Source: Diatrype stigma (taxonomy: Eukaryota; Ascomycota; Sordariomycetes; Xylariales; Diatrypaceae). Taken from it: a stretch of 64,000 nucleotides of DNA. A model generated the notes under the pieces. It did no database searches. It had not been told where the DNA came from and saw only the letters and a program-made list of their open reading frames with translations. Below, piece by piece: positions 1 through 9,583 of this stretch; position 1 is the first letter of the stretch; each line of letters starts with the position of its first letter. The stretch spans positions 124,001 through 188,000 of the forward strand of contig JAKJXP020000026.1 in the NCBI GenBank assembly GCA_022225965.2, written 5' to 3'. The position numbers were made by a program, and so were the translations under genes.

Positions 1-769
1 AATGAGCGCACAGGCAGGGCAGATAGTGAGACCCAGAAGCCTACGTACTAAGTTAGTGCATGCACTACGAAATACATAAGTACATACAACATACACCCAA
101 TGTATTGTACATACCTCCCTCCTGCGTACCCGTGGACCTATGCAGGGATCCACGTTGCGACCTGGCATCTCGGCATCACTGAAATGGCATTGTGACAAAC
201 CCATTCAAGCCATTCAACATGCCTACCTGAAGCCACTACCTGAAGCCACTACATGCCTACTTACGTACCTACATACTGCAGTATAAAAGACTCAGAGCCT
301 ATCGTGTTCTATGCCTTGCACTGCGAAAGCGCCCGACCATTTTCTTCGCCGGTGACTCAAGGTGTCACAATACCCGACAGTTATTACAAATTTGAATTGT
401 CGTTATAGAAGGTAGAAGGTCTTTCAATAAGCTTCAAACTGAGTAATATATAACCAGTAGATATAAAGGGGTAGTTAGCCTGCATAATAAACATGTTGAC
501 ATCAAACCAAATATTGCCCTCAACCATAAATACACTCTGACTAGCTCGATCTCCGATCATCGACTTCATCATACACATATCATAGCCAACATCGGACCGC
601 TTCTACTCTGTTCTACACCTTTGCCCTAAACCAAATAAATATTAGAAAATACCAGCAGCCTCAGAAATTTGAGTATTCGTCGGTCTTGTCACTCAATATA
701 TACCAGGTCTTGCAACAACCATTCATCAGTAGGGACTCAAAGATCTAAAAGACATAACCAACCGTATCA
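1..769. other. Intergenic / 5' region of the SDT1-like gene
   Basis: No gene is supported here. The stretch holds a perfect 2 x 13 bp tandem repeat at 225-250, a TATAAAA word at 282-288 and a TGACTCA word at 353-359. The last matches the Gcn4/CPC1 binding consensus, but that 7-mer recurs by chance across the window. The final part is presumably promoter and 5' leader of the nucleotidase gene starting at 770. Confidence 0.5.
225..250. repeat. Perfect 2 x 13 bp tandem repeat
   Basis: The unit ACCTGAAGCCACT occurs twice head to tail at 225-237 and 238-250, with no mismatch. Confidence 0.9.
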
Positions 770-1708
770 ATGGAATCGCAAAGCCCGAGCCTCGACGGGG
801 CACCAGCAGACTCACGCCCAGTCTTGTTTTTGTAAAGCCACGTCCCATCCCAGAGGAGAGCATAACGAGTTGCTTATACTAACACTTGCTGTAGTGATAT
901 CGACAATTGCTTATATCCCAGAAGTGAGTTTGCGCAAGCCACCACGATGGTCGGGCTTGGATGCTAACCTATGTCCCTACCCTCCCGCCAGGCGCGAAGG
1001 TGCACGACCTGATGGCGCAGCTGATAGACAAGTACTTCGCCACGCACCTCGGCCTCGAGGAAGAGGAGGCCATCCGGCTGCACAAGGAGTACTACACGAC
1101 GTACGGCCTGGCGATCGAGGGGCTGGTCCGGCACCACCAGATCGACCCCCTCGACTACAACGCCAAGGTGGACGACGCGCTGCCGCTCCAGGACATCATC
1201 AAGCCGAATCCGCAGCTGCGGAGGCTCCTGGAGGACATCGACAGGTCCAAGGTCAAGCTGTGGCTCCTGACGAACGCCTACGTCACGCACGGCCGGAGGG
1301 TCGTCAAGCTCTTGGGCGTGGAGGATCTCTTCGAGGGTCTGACGTACTGCGACTACTCGCGCATGCCCCTCGTTTGCAAGCCGCAGAAGGCCATGTTCGT
1401 CAAGGCCATGGAAGACGCCGGTGTACAACGGCCGGAGGACTGCTATTTTGTTGGTATGTGTGCTCACCTCTTACTTGCATTGCGATCCTCTGACCTTGAC
1501 CCCGAAGACGCTGTGTCGTGCTATGCTAAACTCTCATCTAGATGATTCGCATATAAATTGCGTAGGTGCAGCCGAGCTTGGCTGGACCGCAGCGCATCTT
1601 GTTGAAGAAGGGCTCCCTGAGCCAAAGACCAAGGCCTCACAATACCAAATCCGGCACTTGGAGGAGCTGCGGGTTACATATCCGCAGTTCTTCAAATACA
1701 ACGCCTAG
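770..1708 (+). CDS. SDT1: Pyrimidine 5'-nucleotidase, HAD superfamily (SDT1/PHM8-like)
   Basis: The product is a predicted cytosolic HAD-type phosphatase that dephosphorylates pyrimidine (and related) nucleotides. I assemble four exons: 770-831, 895-923, 992-1453 and 1542-1708, giving 239 residues, close to the family's usual length. HAD motif I reads FFDIDNCLYP, with the nucleophile D22 and acid/base D24. Motif II is in LWLLTNAY, the conserved Lys in CKPQKAMF, and motif IV in FVDDSHINC. Motif I is created only by splicing, because it spans intron 1 and a 29-nt microexon. Intron 1 has a TACTAAC branch site, and exon phases agree throughout. The ATG at 770 is chosen because it opens the frame feeding exon 2. 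MED21 converges from downstream, with 254 bp between the stop codons. Family assignment is firm; the exact substrate (UMP/CMP or other) is inferred. Confidence 0.9.
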
Positions 1709-1962
1709 ATATAGATAGCAGCATATGGTATAGAAGTATAATAGTAGCCGCATTCAAGAATCTAATACCCCCTGCAGACACCCGAATTTCTTCAGACACA
1801 TATTGGGTCAAAACATATTCGAAGCCCAAAAACATAAATCGATGATTCAGTCTCTCTAGTACAATCAACCATTGCCCTGTCCGAAAAACGCCGTGCGTGC
1901 TCCTGGGTATCATATATCCATCTATCTCAGATGCCTTCTTCTATGCATAGGATAGGTGGTAA

Positions 1963-2470
1963 TCACGGGCGCCGGATGCTACGAATAACGGCATCGAGCT
2001 TCGCCAAGGTTTCCTCCCTCTCCTTGATCGCCTCCTGCCGCTGAGCTTCTGCCACCTTCAGCTCCTCCTCCAACTCCTTGATGTTACGCTCCTGGTCCTT
2101 CTCACTATTATCAAGACCGGGGAGTATGGAGATGAGGTACTCGATCTGCTGCTCCTTCGTGATCAGGTCTTGGGCGAGCTCGACCTGGGAGGCCTTGAAG
2201 ACGTCGGCCGGATGGGGATCGACTGGATGTAGGTAAGATGGGAATTAGCTTGGTAATTGTACGGGTAGTCCGTATGCGACGTGCTGGAGGCTGAAGGCTG
2301 GACTACAAACCCTTATGTGGATCGGCCTCCTGCTGCTTGATTTCCCGGATCTGATCATTGGGACCCAGCGTCTCGAGGTCGTGGTGGCGGTTGATGTAGT
2401 GAATGCAGGCGACGAATTGATGCGCCAGCTGATCGACAGCATCTTGAAGCTGGGTGAGTCTATCGCCCAT
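1963..2470 (-). CDS. MED21: Mediator of RNA polymerase II transcription subunit 21 (MED21/Srb7)
   Basis: This is a middle-module Mediator subunit that forms a coiled-coil hinge with MED7 and acts in the nucleus on RNA polymerase II pre-initiation complexes. There are two exons, 2311-2470 and 1963-2222, joined across an 88-nt intron (donor GTTTGT, acceptor CCAG), giving 139 residues. The N-terminus MGDRLTQLQDAVDQLAHQF is the MED21 signature helix. The C-terminal half continues through ELAQDLITKEQQIEYLISILPG into a charged coiled coil ending SIRRP, as expected for the family. A short out-of-frame ATG frame (2501 down to 2460) overlaps the start and could lower initiation if transcribed. The gene is divergent from RRG7, with 484 bp between the start codons. 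I consider the identification secure. Confidence 0.92.
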
Positions 2471-2954
2471 CTTGGCTCTCCAATGCGATCAGAGAATGCA
2501 TCCGAGAATAGCTGAGAGCCTGTATTTCGTAAGGCACCCTAGCAATCCAGATCCAGCACGCAACCTGAGTAGAACGCTGCTGAAAGGCTGAAGGCGTGGT
2601 GGGATACGCCTGTACGCTTGCCAAGAAACCAATTGGGGATAAAGTGAAGTTGACGAAGTGGGTGAGCAGGTGGAAGGTGGGATGAACTTGAATTGAGTTG
2701 GCCGCGGCCCCAGACGCCAGAAACGAAACGCGCCGCCGCAGCGCGTATAGTTAATTGATAAGCAACCCCTAGTTAACTATAAAACTACCTAAGATAAGGA
2801 GGCACCACCTGCATCTTTTTATGTCGAATTATACGTACATACCTACTTCGTACTTACGTTTCACATGTAGTTAACCTCTACCAAGTACGAAGTACCTGCA
2901 CGCAAACATCGAACACCTTCCGACGACGGCCTACAAACCCTCGGCTATGGCGGA
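2471..2954. promoter_or_regulatory. Bidirectional intergenic promoter region, MED21 / RRG7
   Basis: The two start codons face away from each other across 484 bp. The middle contains a GC-rich patch with an ACGCGC word followed by a 9-bp inverted repeat, TATAGTTAA at 2746-2754 and TTAACTATA at 2773-2781. A promoter role is inferred from position only. Confidence 0.5.
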
Positions 2955-2958
2955 ATGA
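2947..2958 (+). promoter_or_regulatory. Three-codon uORF whose stop overlaps the RRG7 start (ATGA)
   Basis: ATG at 2947-2949 encodes Met-Ala-Glu and stops at TGA 2956-2958, which overlaps the RRG7 ATG at 2955-2957. The upstream ATG has G at -3 and G at +4, a favourable context, so ribosomes would probably meet it first. Whether the transcript begins upstream of it is not visible. Confidence 0.5.
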
Positions 2959-3926
2959 GGATCGCCTCAGTGAATCTCTGGAAACGGTGTCGACCCTTTC
3001 CAGCACCAGCACCAGCACCCGCATCACCACCATCATCGTCACCATCAACCCCACCACGATGCAGCCCATTCTGGTCCATAGCAGCAGCAATAGGCCATGA
3101 CAACCCAAGGTCTTCCTCCCTGCGCTGCTACTCCTCAACAACCACAACAACACCCGAACCAGCCTCCCACCACAACCATGACCTGCACAACCTCCGCTAC
3201 CCCGACCCCCCCTCAACCGAACACGACGACCAAGCCTCGTACGCGGCGTACGCGGAGCGCACGGGGCTCGACACCGCCTCGAACACCTACGTCGGGACGC
3301 AGTACGAGTACGCGGTAGCGGCAGCGCTGCGGCGTCTCGGGTTCGACCTGCGCCGGGTCGGGGGGCGAGCGGACCGCGGGATCGACCTGCTGGGCACCTG
3401 GACCTTACCCTCACCAACCCCCTCCCCATCATCGCCCATCTCCTCCTCCTCCTCACCACCCCCACCCCTGCGCATCCTCCTGCAGTGCAAGGCCTCGGCC
3501 TCGCGCAGCACGGCCGTGGGGCCGCAGTACATCCGCGAGCTGGAGGGGGCGTTCGCGGGCGCGCCGGCCGGGTGGCGGCGGCGCCTCAGCGCTTCCGGGC
3601 GGGTGGTCGCGCCGGGCTCGGAGTCGGGACCGGGGTCGGGGGTCCTCGGCCTGCTGGTCGCGCAGCGGCCCGCTACCAAGGGCATCCGCGACGCGCTCGG
3701 CCGCAGCCGCTGGCCGATGGGCTACGTGGCGTGCGCGGCCGACGGCCGGCTGCAGCAGATGCTCTGGAACCGGGCGGCGGAGGACGAGGGGCTCGAGGGC
3801 CTGGGCGTCGGCGTCCGGTACTTCGAGGTCGTCCAATGCGGAGGGGGTGGAGGTAGGGGCAAGCAGCAGCAGCCGCCGCTGGATCAGGAACTCGTGCTGA
3901 CTTGGAGGGGCAAGCCGGTCGTGTGA
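2955..3926 (+). CDS. RRG7: Required for respiratory growth protein 7, mitochondrial (restriction-endonuclease-like fold)
   Basis: This single-exon gene encodes 323 residues of the RRG7 family, mitochondrial proteins needed for respiratory growth in yeast whose biochemical role is not settled. Residues 1-70 are basic and Pro/Ser-rich with few acids, consistent with a mitochondrial presequence. The PD-(D/E)XK-like core starts at about residue 112. It contains GTQYEYAVAAALRRLGF (E118), RVGGRADRGIDLLGTW (D144) and LLQCKAS (Q177-x-K179), the usual family landmarks. A Ser/Pro-rich insert at about 151-171 separates D144 from the QCK strand. Third-position GC is very high, which opens long spurious frames on both strands. 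The chosen ATG is the first in frame and overlaps the stop of a tiny uORF. The downstream neighbour is convergent. Confidence 0.85.
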   Translation: MRIASVNLWKRCRPFPAPAPAPASPPSSSPSTPPRCSPFWSIAAAIGHDNPRSSSLRCYSSTTTTTPEPASHHNHDLHNLRYPDPPSTEHDDQASYAAYAERTGLDTASNTYVGTQYEYAVAAALRRLGFDLRRVGGRADRGIDLLGTWTLPSPTPSPSSPISSSSSPPPPLRILLQCKASASRSTAVGPQYIRELEGAFAGAPAGWRRRLSASGRVVAPGSESGPGSGVLGLLVAQRPATKGIRDALGRSRWPMGYVACAADGRLQQMLWNRAAEDEGLEGLGVGVRYFEVVQCGGGGGRGKQQQPPLDQELVLTWRGKPVV

Positions 3927-4784
3927 AGGATCGTTGGTTGTGCCGCGCCGCGTCTATCACGGTTTCTCCAAGGAGTGGGAATATGTTCCGACGGGAAGGC
4001 GTAGGCGTCAGCCTGCCTTCTGTTCCCACACCCTGCCCTTCACCGAAGGAATGGATCGGACTGGATCTAGGCTTCAAAACTGCCTATATGTGATCCGCAC
4101 AAGGCTTAGTCGGGGCTCTGCTGTCCTTTGTATATTCTAGTGCATACTTGCTTTCGAGGCGAACATAGTAGATTCTTCACTCTGGCCTAGGTAGCATAGC
4201 CTACGGGTGCCGATACATAACTCTAGCATAGCACACGAGTACATAAAATATTAATACTCATGAGACTCAACCACTTCACATGCTTGACTTCACGACGAAG
4301 AGCGTCTGTGAGCGTGACGGCCATTGACCAAGTTCACTTTGCAATCTCAGTTTACAGGAGAATGCCCCTTATTATACAATGGTGCATGATGGATTCGTAA
4401 TGCGATAACCCGAGTAGAGAGTTAAGGAGGAGCGGCTGTTCGGCGCCCGTTTGCGCAACTTGTGAATGAGTAGGTAACTTCAGAAACACAGAAAGCGCCC
4501 CCAACCCCGACCAGCACCCGCAATATCAAGCCAGCAGTCTTGTTTCGTTCCCAGCACGTGTACATATATATAATACACATATATATATTCATACGGAAGC
4601 TCATGCCCCCAACCAATTGCACGATTCATTCCCACCAAACGCCGATCCACGCCAGGCCAGCAGGGCATCGGTTGCCTGTGATCCTAAGAAGATAGAGATA
4701 GGAACAGAGATAGAAAATGCATATGTATATATATACACGCACAGCAGACAGACCTCGGGTCGGAAGAAGATTTTCTTTCATCTT
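3927..4784. other. Intergenic region between convergent genes
   Basis: This stretch is 3' flanking DNA of RRG7 and of the minus-strand gene ending at 4785. I see AT-rich tracts around 4240-4260 and 4560-4600 but no gene or RNA. Confidence 0.6.
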
Positions 4785-5342
4785 TCAGTCCTCCCAGATA
4801 GCCGCCTTGGCGCGCTCGGCCTCCTCCTGCCGCCTCCGCTCGGCCTCGCGCTCCTCCTCGCGCCGCCGCCGCTCCTTCTCGCGCACGGCGCGGTCGTACG
4901 CGCGCTGCTCCTCGTTCGGGCGGATGCCGCGCACGCCCAGCGCGCTGGCGATCATGCGCCGCGCCACCGCGTCCGTCTTCTCGGGCCGCTTCTCCCCGTC
5001 CCCCTGGCCCTGGCCCTGCTGTTGCTGTGGCTGCCACGGCATGTTGTCGGCCTTGTAGCTTGGCGACGCAGGCGTGGGGGGCGGGGCCGAGAACCCGGAG
5101 CCGGGGCCGGAGCCGGAGAGGCGCTGCGGGTCGATGGGCGTGGTGCTTGTGCTGTTACTAGTGCTGTCGTTTTGCTTGCTGCTGCTGGCGGTAGGGGTGG
5201 GCGGTTCGTGTTCCGACTCTGAGGACTCGTCCTCCCACGAGTCCAGGACGGGCTGCTTCTTCTGCTTTGGGGCTGGGGTGGTGGTGATCTTGGGCGTCTC
5301 CAGCGAGAGGTTTCCCATTGATCTTGTTGCCTTTGTCGCCAT
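4785..5342 (-). CDS. Conserved-looking fungal protein of unknown function, charged C-terminal helix
   Basis: This intronless frame encodes 185 residues that I do not recognise by name. The N-terminal part has an acidic patch, DSWEDESSESEHE, at about 34-46. It is followed by a Ser/Thr/Pro- and Gln-rich, probably disordered middle. The C-terminus (about 124-185) reads like a folded or helical module: ARRMIASALGVRGIRPNEEQRAYDRAV, then a long Arg/Glu-rich helix ending AAIWED. Third-position GC bias and the switch from low complexity to a structured tail support real coding. The ATG at 5342 is the first of the frame, and no other ATG lies in the 70 bp upstream. The gene converges with RRG7. The helix suggests RNA or protein binding, but that is a guess. 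Confidence 0.78.
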   Translation of the reverse strand: MATKATRSMGNLSLETPKITTTPAPKQKKQPVLDSWEDESSESEHEPPTPTASSSKQNDSTSNSTSTTPIDPQRLSGSGPGSGFSAPPPTPASPSYKADNMPWQPQQQQGQGQGDGEKRPEKTDAVARRMIASALGVRGIRPNEEQRAYDRAVREKERRRREEEREAERRRQEEAERAKAAIWED

Positions 5343-7624
5343 GGTGATAGGTTTCCTATTTGGTCTCCTGCGTCCTCGTGCGGAAGGGTTTGGCGATATA
5401 GTTCGTTAAGGGTCAACTAACACCGATGGAGAACGGGATGCGGAAATGTCGGGATTATATATAGAGATGGAGCTGTCCGTCTGAGAGCTGACGTGCGCGG
5501 AGGGATGACGGCTCGGCGTTAATGAAAGGGAAGGTAGGTACCAATCCCAAGTCCTAGTTGTTCTTATCTTGGTCGCCCTGTCCTGGCCTGGCTTGTCCTA
5601 AGAGACACACACCTATTGTCTGTCGGAGCCGTAGATATATATGGGGGTGGACTGGCTTCGCAGGCGCACGAAGTATATAAATAGCAAATGGCTGGCAGTT
5701 GGTCAGGGTATTCACAGTCAGCAATATGGAGACCGGGGGCCACGAAGGTGGCTGTCAGATGTACGGTAGCATCCGAATGAGTTGATGCTTGGATGAGGAA
5801 AGAGAATGAGATCCAAGACCCTCCCTCATAGCGATCCAACGTGGGGTAACTTCAGCTCGGGGCTACGTAAGAAGTACGTACATATAGGTATGTATTACTT
5901 TGTACTTACTGCCAGTTCTGGGCCTCCACTTTCCCCGCAAACCAGGCTGACCGGCGTTGCAGGTGCAGGCAGGCAGGCAGAGCAAGCCCCCAAGGTCTCT
6001 CCCCCCTTCCCCTTGCTTCCCATTCAGTAACATTGGAAGCCCAGACCCTACTATGTACCCCCTTCAGCCCCTTGAACTTACCTAGGTACCTACCTGGACC
6101 TTGCAGTTATTCTTAAGCAAGCAACGTTTTTGACTGGGTATGTGATCCTTTTAGCCATTTTGGGCAAAACTCCAACGAGACTAAATTACACTATTCGAAT
6201 ACCAAAATTGCAACATAGATCCTGCCATCCTGCATCAACTGTGTAAAGCGTCACAGGTGTTTGCAAACAACAGATATTGGTTGCCGGCTTTTGGCAAGTT
6301 TATGGAACTTGTTATCCTCGAAGTCATATGTTTTGTAACTTGCCCAAAGCGGAATTAAAGCACATTGCAGGCAGAAGAAGGATGGCTATGCCGTATCTTC
6401 ATATGTCCTTATGTCAGCCATATTGCAGTGCTTTGATACTTCTTTCTTCTTCGAAGCATCACTGTCTGGTAGGTGGGTAGGTAGACCGATAGGTAAGTAT
6501 TTTGACCAGATTCCAGCTAATGACCTCAGCTCTTTTTCAGTCCTGGGGAGGTATCAATGATCTATTGTTCCGCAGTCCCCGCACCAGCAGCTCTGTTAAG
6601 CTCGTGGGAGCTCCTGCGCTCGACAGGTAGCCTAGACTAGAAAATGGAGGACAAGCCAAACATAAAGAAATCCAGCTTCATATTGATGGTGTTTCTGTCG
6701 TCTCTCCCATTTTCCTTCTCAGGCCAGCAAGAACTTATAAGTTGTAGGTTCCGAGCTCAAGTGAATTCAGCTGACATGGCAGCATGGCTACCTCTTACAT
6801 ACCACGTGGTATGGTGTAACCTTTTCGGCACTCCTTACTCCTGAAACCCTTGGCAATGCCATATTCCCCCTAATCGCCCCCCAGTCGGGCTTCGCTGGGT
6901 AGTTGACTACCGCGAACCGAAAGCGCATCGGCATCACCTCGAGAGATCCGCCTTTCGAGTCGTTTATTTTCACCCTACAAGTGAATAGGTTGGGATCTTT
7001 CGGTCTGGCATCCGGTAAGTATAGCAATGTGCTCTTGGGAGGCCATCCAATATCAAACCCATTCGGTTTCACCAGACACCCAGAACCCCGAAAGCATCAC
7101 CAACAAGCGATCGCACAAAGACACAGCCACTATGATCCTCTTGCATTTTTTCTCCTTTCGCGATGCGTTATCTACGCAACGGGGCGCTTGATGGCAGTGT
7201 CCTTATGCGTGCGCTGGGGAGCTTTAGGGGGAGGGGGCTCCCTTTTTCCCGGGTAGCCGCGTTCTTTCGGATAGCGCCGCCGAGTTAAGCCAATGGGGGC
7301 ATCACCGCCATGCCCGATTCGACCTCAATACCGAGCCTTATTGGGTTTAGCAGCAGGCCTTTCCTCCATGATAGAAATGACAGTACCGCCGCATAGTGAA
7401 GCTAAGCTTCAACTAGGAGAGCGACGGGACCTTTAAAAGCCATTGGGGTCCCCAAGGAAGTTTTCACTCGCGATGTTGGGCGATGACGACCTAGTTAGTA
7501 AGGACGTAGTCTCTGTCTTTCAACAGCGTTAGCAACACATTCGTTTACCAAAATTCGTTACGACTAGTGACAATAACATTCGTTTGAGATTCACTCATTA
7601 AATCAGTAAGAGGAAGGGAAAAAC
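5343..7624. other. Intergenic region without a supported gene
   Basis: This is 2.3 kb between divergent genes. It holds TACCTAGGTACC-type words near 6078-6095 and short open frames with no recognisable protein character. The last 200 bp are probably leader of the GPI-protein gene. Confidence 0.55.
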
Positions 7625-9070
7625 ATGTCGCGGCACTTAACGATAGCAACCGGCGCGACGGCTCTGTTCGCCTTGGCCGGGCGTGGCTTGGCCTTTTCGA
7701 GTCGCAGTGATGGTATTGTTATCGGTGGTCCAACTCCAACGCCAACACCAGCCTCGACTGCCAAGTTCGCCCTCTTGCACTCACACATCCAGGCCGCGAC
7801 GGAGCCGACGATAACGGGACCCCCGAAATTCAGCAAGGCCAAGGACAATGATGAGGATGAGGGTGATGATGAGGACGAGAACGGGGAGGACGATCTGGAA
7901 GAGGAAGGGGAGACGGGGGTGTGCAAGAGGGCGAACCAGCTCGTCAATCACTGTGCGTCGGCGATTCCGAACATCAATTCGGCGCCCGAGGATGAGATCG
8001 CGCAGTGCCTGTGCTGTGACGGCGATGGCGACTTTAAGCCCGACTACTTCGACGATGCGGCGGCATCGTGTGCCGGGTGGATCAAGACGGCGGTGCCGGA
8101 GTCCACAGGGGCTTATAACGGTACGTCTCTCAACTTAAAGGGTCGATGCCGGCCTATCTACCTACCTATCACCACTCCCCTACAAGTCTATCCAGCTAAT
8201 TCCCAAACAGCATGGAGCACCCTAGGCAACCTCTGCGGCGGCAACAGCGGCCTCGGCTCAAGCGTATGCTCGTGGAGCAAGACCCCAGCGACAGCAACGG
8301 GATCGCTAACAGCAGCGGTGGTGAATACCAATGCCGCCGCATCAAAGACCACGCCCGGCGCCATCCTCATCACCTCGGCAGCCGCCGCCGTCGTCCCCAA
8401 CGCGTGCGAATCGCTCGGCAGCATCGGCGCGTACTGCCAGGAGGAGACGTCGGCGTTCGACGACCTGCCTCTCCGCTCGCAGGCCGAGTGCCTGTGTTAC
8501 ATCTCGACGGAATCAGCGCACGCGACCACCTGGGTGCCCGACACCTTCGACGGCGCGTATAGCTCGTGCGCTGGGGCTGGCGCAGCTATCTGTAAGTCGT
8601 ATTTAACTTTTACCTCCACCCCCCTTTGGCTTCTCCTTCTCCTCTCACCCTCTGCTTTCCTCTCTGTCCACCACTCTCTCCAGCAATGTGCAAGGGAGAA
8701 AAGCGCCCCAGGAGTCACTAAACAAAGCATGCTAATGGGAAAACCAGCACTGAACCCGGGATACGACGGCATCTGCTCTCGCTACGGCGACTTTCTGACC
8801 GCCGGGAGCGTCTCCGCCACCACCACCACCACAGCTGAGGACTCCTCTTCGTCCGCGATATCGGTAGCCAGCATCGCCAGTACCGCCAGTTCCACGACGG
8901 CAAGCCAGACCGCTTTCGGGTCCGCGACGGCCGTCACCGTCACCGTGGCGCCGTCCGCGGAGCCTAGCACGGGCGCGGCTGCTGCTGCTGCTGCGGGACT
9001 CAACAGTCTCCCTGCGTCGTGGCCCGTCGCTATCGGGGCCATGCTGGGGGCTGCCATTCTTTTGCTTTGA
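7625..9070 (+). CDS. Cys-rich GPI-anchored cell-surface protein with two related Cys modules
   Basis: A predicted secreted, GPI-anchored wall or membrane protein of 399 residues after removing two introns: exons 7625-8120, 8211-8591 and 8748-9070. Residues 1-23 form a signal peptide and 74-97 are almost entirely acidic. Module A has Cys at 100, 110, 128, 130, 131, 149, 174 and 185. Module B has Cys at 231, 241, 259, 261, 285 and 302. A Ser/Thr/Ala-rich stalk follows, then a hydrophobic C-terminal tail (PVAIGAMLGAAILLL) typical of a GPI signal. Both modules share C-x9-C-x17-C-x-C and a later FD-x-A-x2-SCAG segment. The pattern resembles small fungal Cys-rich surface domains such as CFEM, but it does not match CFEM spacing well enough for me to assign it. 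Both introns have good donors and acceptors, are multiples of three and lack stops, so an unspliced frame of 481 residues also exists. Confidence 0.82.
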   Translation: MSRHLTIATGATALFALAGRGLAFSSRSDGIVIGGPTPTPTPASTAKFALLHSHIQAATEPTITGPPKFSKAKDNDEDEGDDEDENGEDDLEEEGETGVCKRANQLVNHCASAIPNINSAPEDEIAQCLCCDGDGDFKPDYFDDAAASCAGWIKTAVPESTGAYNGTSLNLKGRCRPIYLPITTPLQVYPANSQTAWSTLGNLCGGNSGLGSSVCSWSKTPATATGSLTAAVVNTNAAASKTTPGAILITSAAAAVVPNACESLGSIGAYCQEETSAFDDLPLRSQAECLCYISTESAHATTWVPDTFDGAYSSCAGAGAAICKSYLTFTSTPLWLLLLLSPSAFLSVHHSLQQCAREKSAPGVTKQSMLMGKPALNPGYDGICSRYGDFLTAGSVSATTTTTAEDSSSSAISVASIASTASSTTASQTAFGSATAVTVTVAPSAEPSTGAAAAAAAGLNSLPASWPVAIGAMLGAAILLL

Positions 9071-9583
9071 AGTACTATTATACCCATACAGTTTTAATGT
9101 TATGCTAGTATGCTATGTTTTCATGGTCATACTTGCCAGCTAGCCAGCCAGCTCACATGGTAGGTAGCAAACAGTAGCAAGAGTGCATGCATAGATAATA
9201 CGTACGTGCCTACGAATACCTACGAGTGTATGTAAATCAAGCTACAGACTGCGCAGGCAAGTACACATGACGAATAAATACTACAATCAATTTTCAGAAT
9301 TATAGTGCCCCTACGTGATTTGGCAGGAAAAAGAGGGTGAGGGAAAGGGGATGGATGGGTGATGAGAAACCGCAACCCCCCCCCCCCGAAGTATACCGGC
9401 CCCTCCCATAAAGCACGCTGGTGAAGCCCACTGACAAAACGTAGCAAAATTTCCATACAGGACACACACACTCACACACACACACGCATACACACTATGA
9501 AATGAGTTCCCTCTAACCGACGGGGTTGAGATGTTTATTTCTTTTTATTCCTTTTATTTATTTATAGTTACATAATGGCGTCG
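9071..9583. other. 3' flanks of two convergent genes
   Basis: The plus-strand gene above has an AATAAA at 9273-9278. The minus-strand TGT gene below has TTTATT words (AATAAA on its strand) from 9534 to about 9570. A run of 12 C lies at 9376-9387 and a CA-rich tract at about 9464-9492. There is no gene. Confidence 0.6.
9376..9387. repeat. Homopolymer C12
   Basis: An uninterrupted run of twelve C, a place where assembly length may be unreliable. Confidence 0.85.

Noticed and set aside
669..1493. 274-codon frame across the SDT1-like gene
   Set aside because: Out of phase with the HAD motifs and runs through two introns.
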